Assembly: GCF_000482325.1 (NCBI RefSeq)
Contig: NZ_KI535295.1
Location: 1 to 64,000 of the forward strand
Direction of reading: 5' to 3'
DNA: 64,000 nt
DNA from: Bacillus sp. UNC438CL73TsuS30
GTDB lineage: Bacteria; Bacillota; Bacilli; Bacillales; Cytobacillaceae
A model generated the notes under the pieces. That model saw only the letters and a list, made by a program, of their open reading frames with translations, had not been told where the DNA came from and ran no database searches. The position numbers and the translations under genes are program-made. Below, in pieces: positions 62,883 through 64,000 of this stretch (position 1 is the first letter of the stretch; the number at the start of each line of letters is the position of its first letter).

Positions 62883-63806
62883 TTAGAGCGAATATACATC
62901 GAATTCTTTAAAAATTTCCGGCTTGTCTAAAAAAGGGGCATAGCAGACCACTTTTTCTTCTGTAAAAGGGTGAATAAACTCAAGCTTTGCAGCATGAAGG
63001 GCTTGCCGGTTAACAAGCGGTTTACCTCCATATAACGTATCACCCACAAGTGGATGTCCGATATGACTTAAATGAACACGGATTTGGTGAGTCCTGCCAG
63101 TGTCAAGCCAGCATTTTACATAGGAAAGCTGCTTTTTAGTGTCCACTTTCATTACCTGAAAATGAGTAACGGCTTTTTGACCAGTGGAAGATACCCGCCT
63201 TCTAGATGCATGGTGGCGGTCGCGTCCAATTGGTTCATTAATTTCTCCCTTTTTTTGCTTAAGAAGTCCATGAACAAGGGCAATATAGGTTCGTTTAATC
63301 TTACGATTTTCCAACATTCGATCAAAAATGGCTCCTGCCAATGGGTGCTTTGCAAAAAGGATGGCACCAGAGGTATCTTTATCTAGACGATGGATTTGCC
63401 GAATATTTCTCATTTCTCCCTTTGCTTGCAGATAAAAAGAAGCAGCATTTACAAGTGTATTGGTATCCTTTGTTAGGTCATTTGGATGAGTATTTATAAA
63501 TGGCGGCTTATTTAATACAAGAACATGATCATCCTCATATAAAACGGTAACCTCCATATAATGGAGAGGTAGGTTCATTTCCACTTCTTCAAATAATTTT
63601 ATTTGTAATTTACTGCCAGCTGCAATGGATTTGTTCCAGGGATAACTTTGATTGTTAACTAATACTTTTTGTTCCATACGAAATTGATGGATTAGCTTCT
63701 TCGGAGAATTCCATTTTTTTTGAAATAGATCTTCAATCGTTATTCCATCCCAAATTTCTGGGATCGTTAGCTCGAGCCAATTGCCTTTTTTGCTTGTTTT
63801 TAACAT
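62883..63806 (-). CDS. RluA-family pseudouridine synthase
   Basis: 307 aa. Catalytic motif HRLDKDTSGAILFAK with the nucleophilic Asp, plus GRTHQIRVHLSHIGHPLVGD. An N-terminal S4-like region (about 10-75) precedes. Isomerises uridine in rRNA or tRNA; which site cannot be told from sequence alone. Resembles B. subtilis YhcT, which fits with the YhcU-like gene that starts divergently next door. AAGGAG precedes the ATG. Confidence 0.92.
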   Translation of the reverse strand: MLKTSKKGNWLELTIPEIWDGITIEDLFQKKWNSPKKLIHQFRMEQKVLVNNQSYPWNKSIAAGSKLQIKLFEEVEMNLPLHYMEVTVLYEDDHVLVLNKPPFINTHPNDLTKDTNTLVNAASFYLQAKGEMRNIRQIHRLDKDTSGAILFAKHPLAGAIFDRMLENRKIKRTYIALVHGLLKQKKGEINEPIGRDRHHASRRRVSSTGQKAVTHFQVMKVDTKKQLSYVKCWLDTGRTHQIRVHLSHIGHPLVGDTLYGGKPLVNRQALHAAKLEFIHPFTEEKVVCYAPFLDKPEIFKEFDVYSL

Positions 63807-63934
63807 TTTATTCTCCTTAAAAATACAGGATTTGCATGGTTTTAATTACCACAGTTTTAACACAAGAAATTATGTTATCCTTATGTTAAATTAAATATAC
63901 ATTAGAAAAAAGCGATAGCAAAGGTGGGTTACAA

Positions 63935-64000
63935 GTGAAAATTGTTTTTGCCTCAACACCAAGTCAAGAGGAAGAAATTTATGGACTTGTGGGGTATATT
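63935..64000 (+). CDS. YhcU-like protein, 5' end only
   Basis: GTG start preceded by AAAGGTGGG. The 22 visible residues begin MKIVFASTPSQEEEIYGLVG, resembling the start of YhcU (DUF5365), a small protein whose gene neighbours yhcT in B. subtilis. The window ends inside the gene, so the assignment is provisional. Confidence 0.6.
   Translation, partial: MKIVFASTPSQEEEIYGLVGYI

Overview
The window is chromosomal DNA of a low-GC, spore-forming Bacillaceae bacterium (Bacillus sensu lato; genus not assignable by eye). It starts at the end of an rRNA operon: a 5S gene and 16 tRNA genes in the order of the Bacillus subtilis trnD cluster (Asn-Ser-Glu-Val-fMet-Asp-Phe-Thr-Tyr-Trp-His-Gln-Gly-Cys-Leu-Leu). 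Sporulation-linked genes (prkA, yhbH), the queG / amidase / trmL / prkA / yhbH order and strong AAGGAGG ribosome binding sites agree with this.

Region by region. 1-1770: 5S and tRNAs. 1950-4130: nitroreductase, two decaying gene stubs and an ECF substrate-binding subunit. 4130-13740: a lactate/pyruvate block, with pyruvate carboxylase, lactate permease lutP, its GntR regulator lutR and the lutABC lactate oxidation operon; identical LutR-type operators sit at lutP and lutA. 13900-15310: a self-regulated SRPBCC-ArsR pair and a 4-hydroxy-2-oxovalerate aldolase remnant. 15330-19720: unknown membrane proteins, a SEC-C protein and a lipase-like hydrolase. 19776-20190: a 52-bp tandem repeat whose units look like miniature genes. 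20300-32700: tRNA-Gly, B3/4 protein, queG, then a foreign-looking interval (dead M20 peptidase, sigma-54-type promoter, ferredoxin reductase, ferredoxin, ABM monooxygenase, DMT exporter, a degenerate 23S rRNA piece), then the conserved amidase, trmL, prkA and yhbH. 32690-37590: GlcNAc uptake and catabolism (nagE; nagA-nagB-nagR) with NagR-type operators and a cre site. 37590-46540: a 5TM sensor kinase, a 5TM diguanylate cyclase, an ion transporter with an attenuator-like leader, a short metallophosphoesterase, a cupin and an MMPL exporter. 46700-47390: deoC. 47586-54195: a tightly packed five-gene operon (DUF3189-like, single-domain response regulator, membrane HEAT protein, processive GT2 synthase, 1079-aa membrane-anchored TIM-barrel protein), which I read as an uncharacterised synthase-dependent exopolysaccharide system. 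54230-64000: SwrC-type RND pump, YitT protein, peptide transporter, DUF47-Pit phosphate transport, pirin with an MhqR-like operator, GlsB-like protein, RluA-type pseudouridine synthase and the start of a YhcU-like gene.

The strongest leads are the GT2/TIM-barrel/HEAT/response-regulator operon, the 52-bp repeat of coupled mini-ORFs, the degenerate 23S fragment at 27.1-27.2 kb, the sigma-54-type promoter with an upstream palindrome before the ferredoxin reductase, and two small genes too short for usual gene calling (29078-29170 and 40264-40389, both minus strand). All functional statements rest on reading motifs by eye; no database search was run.
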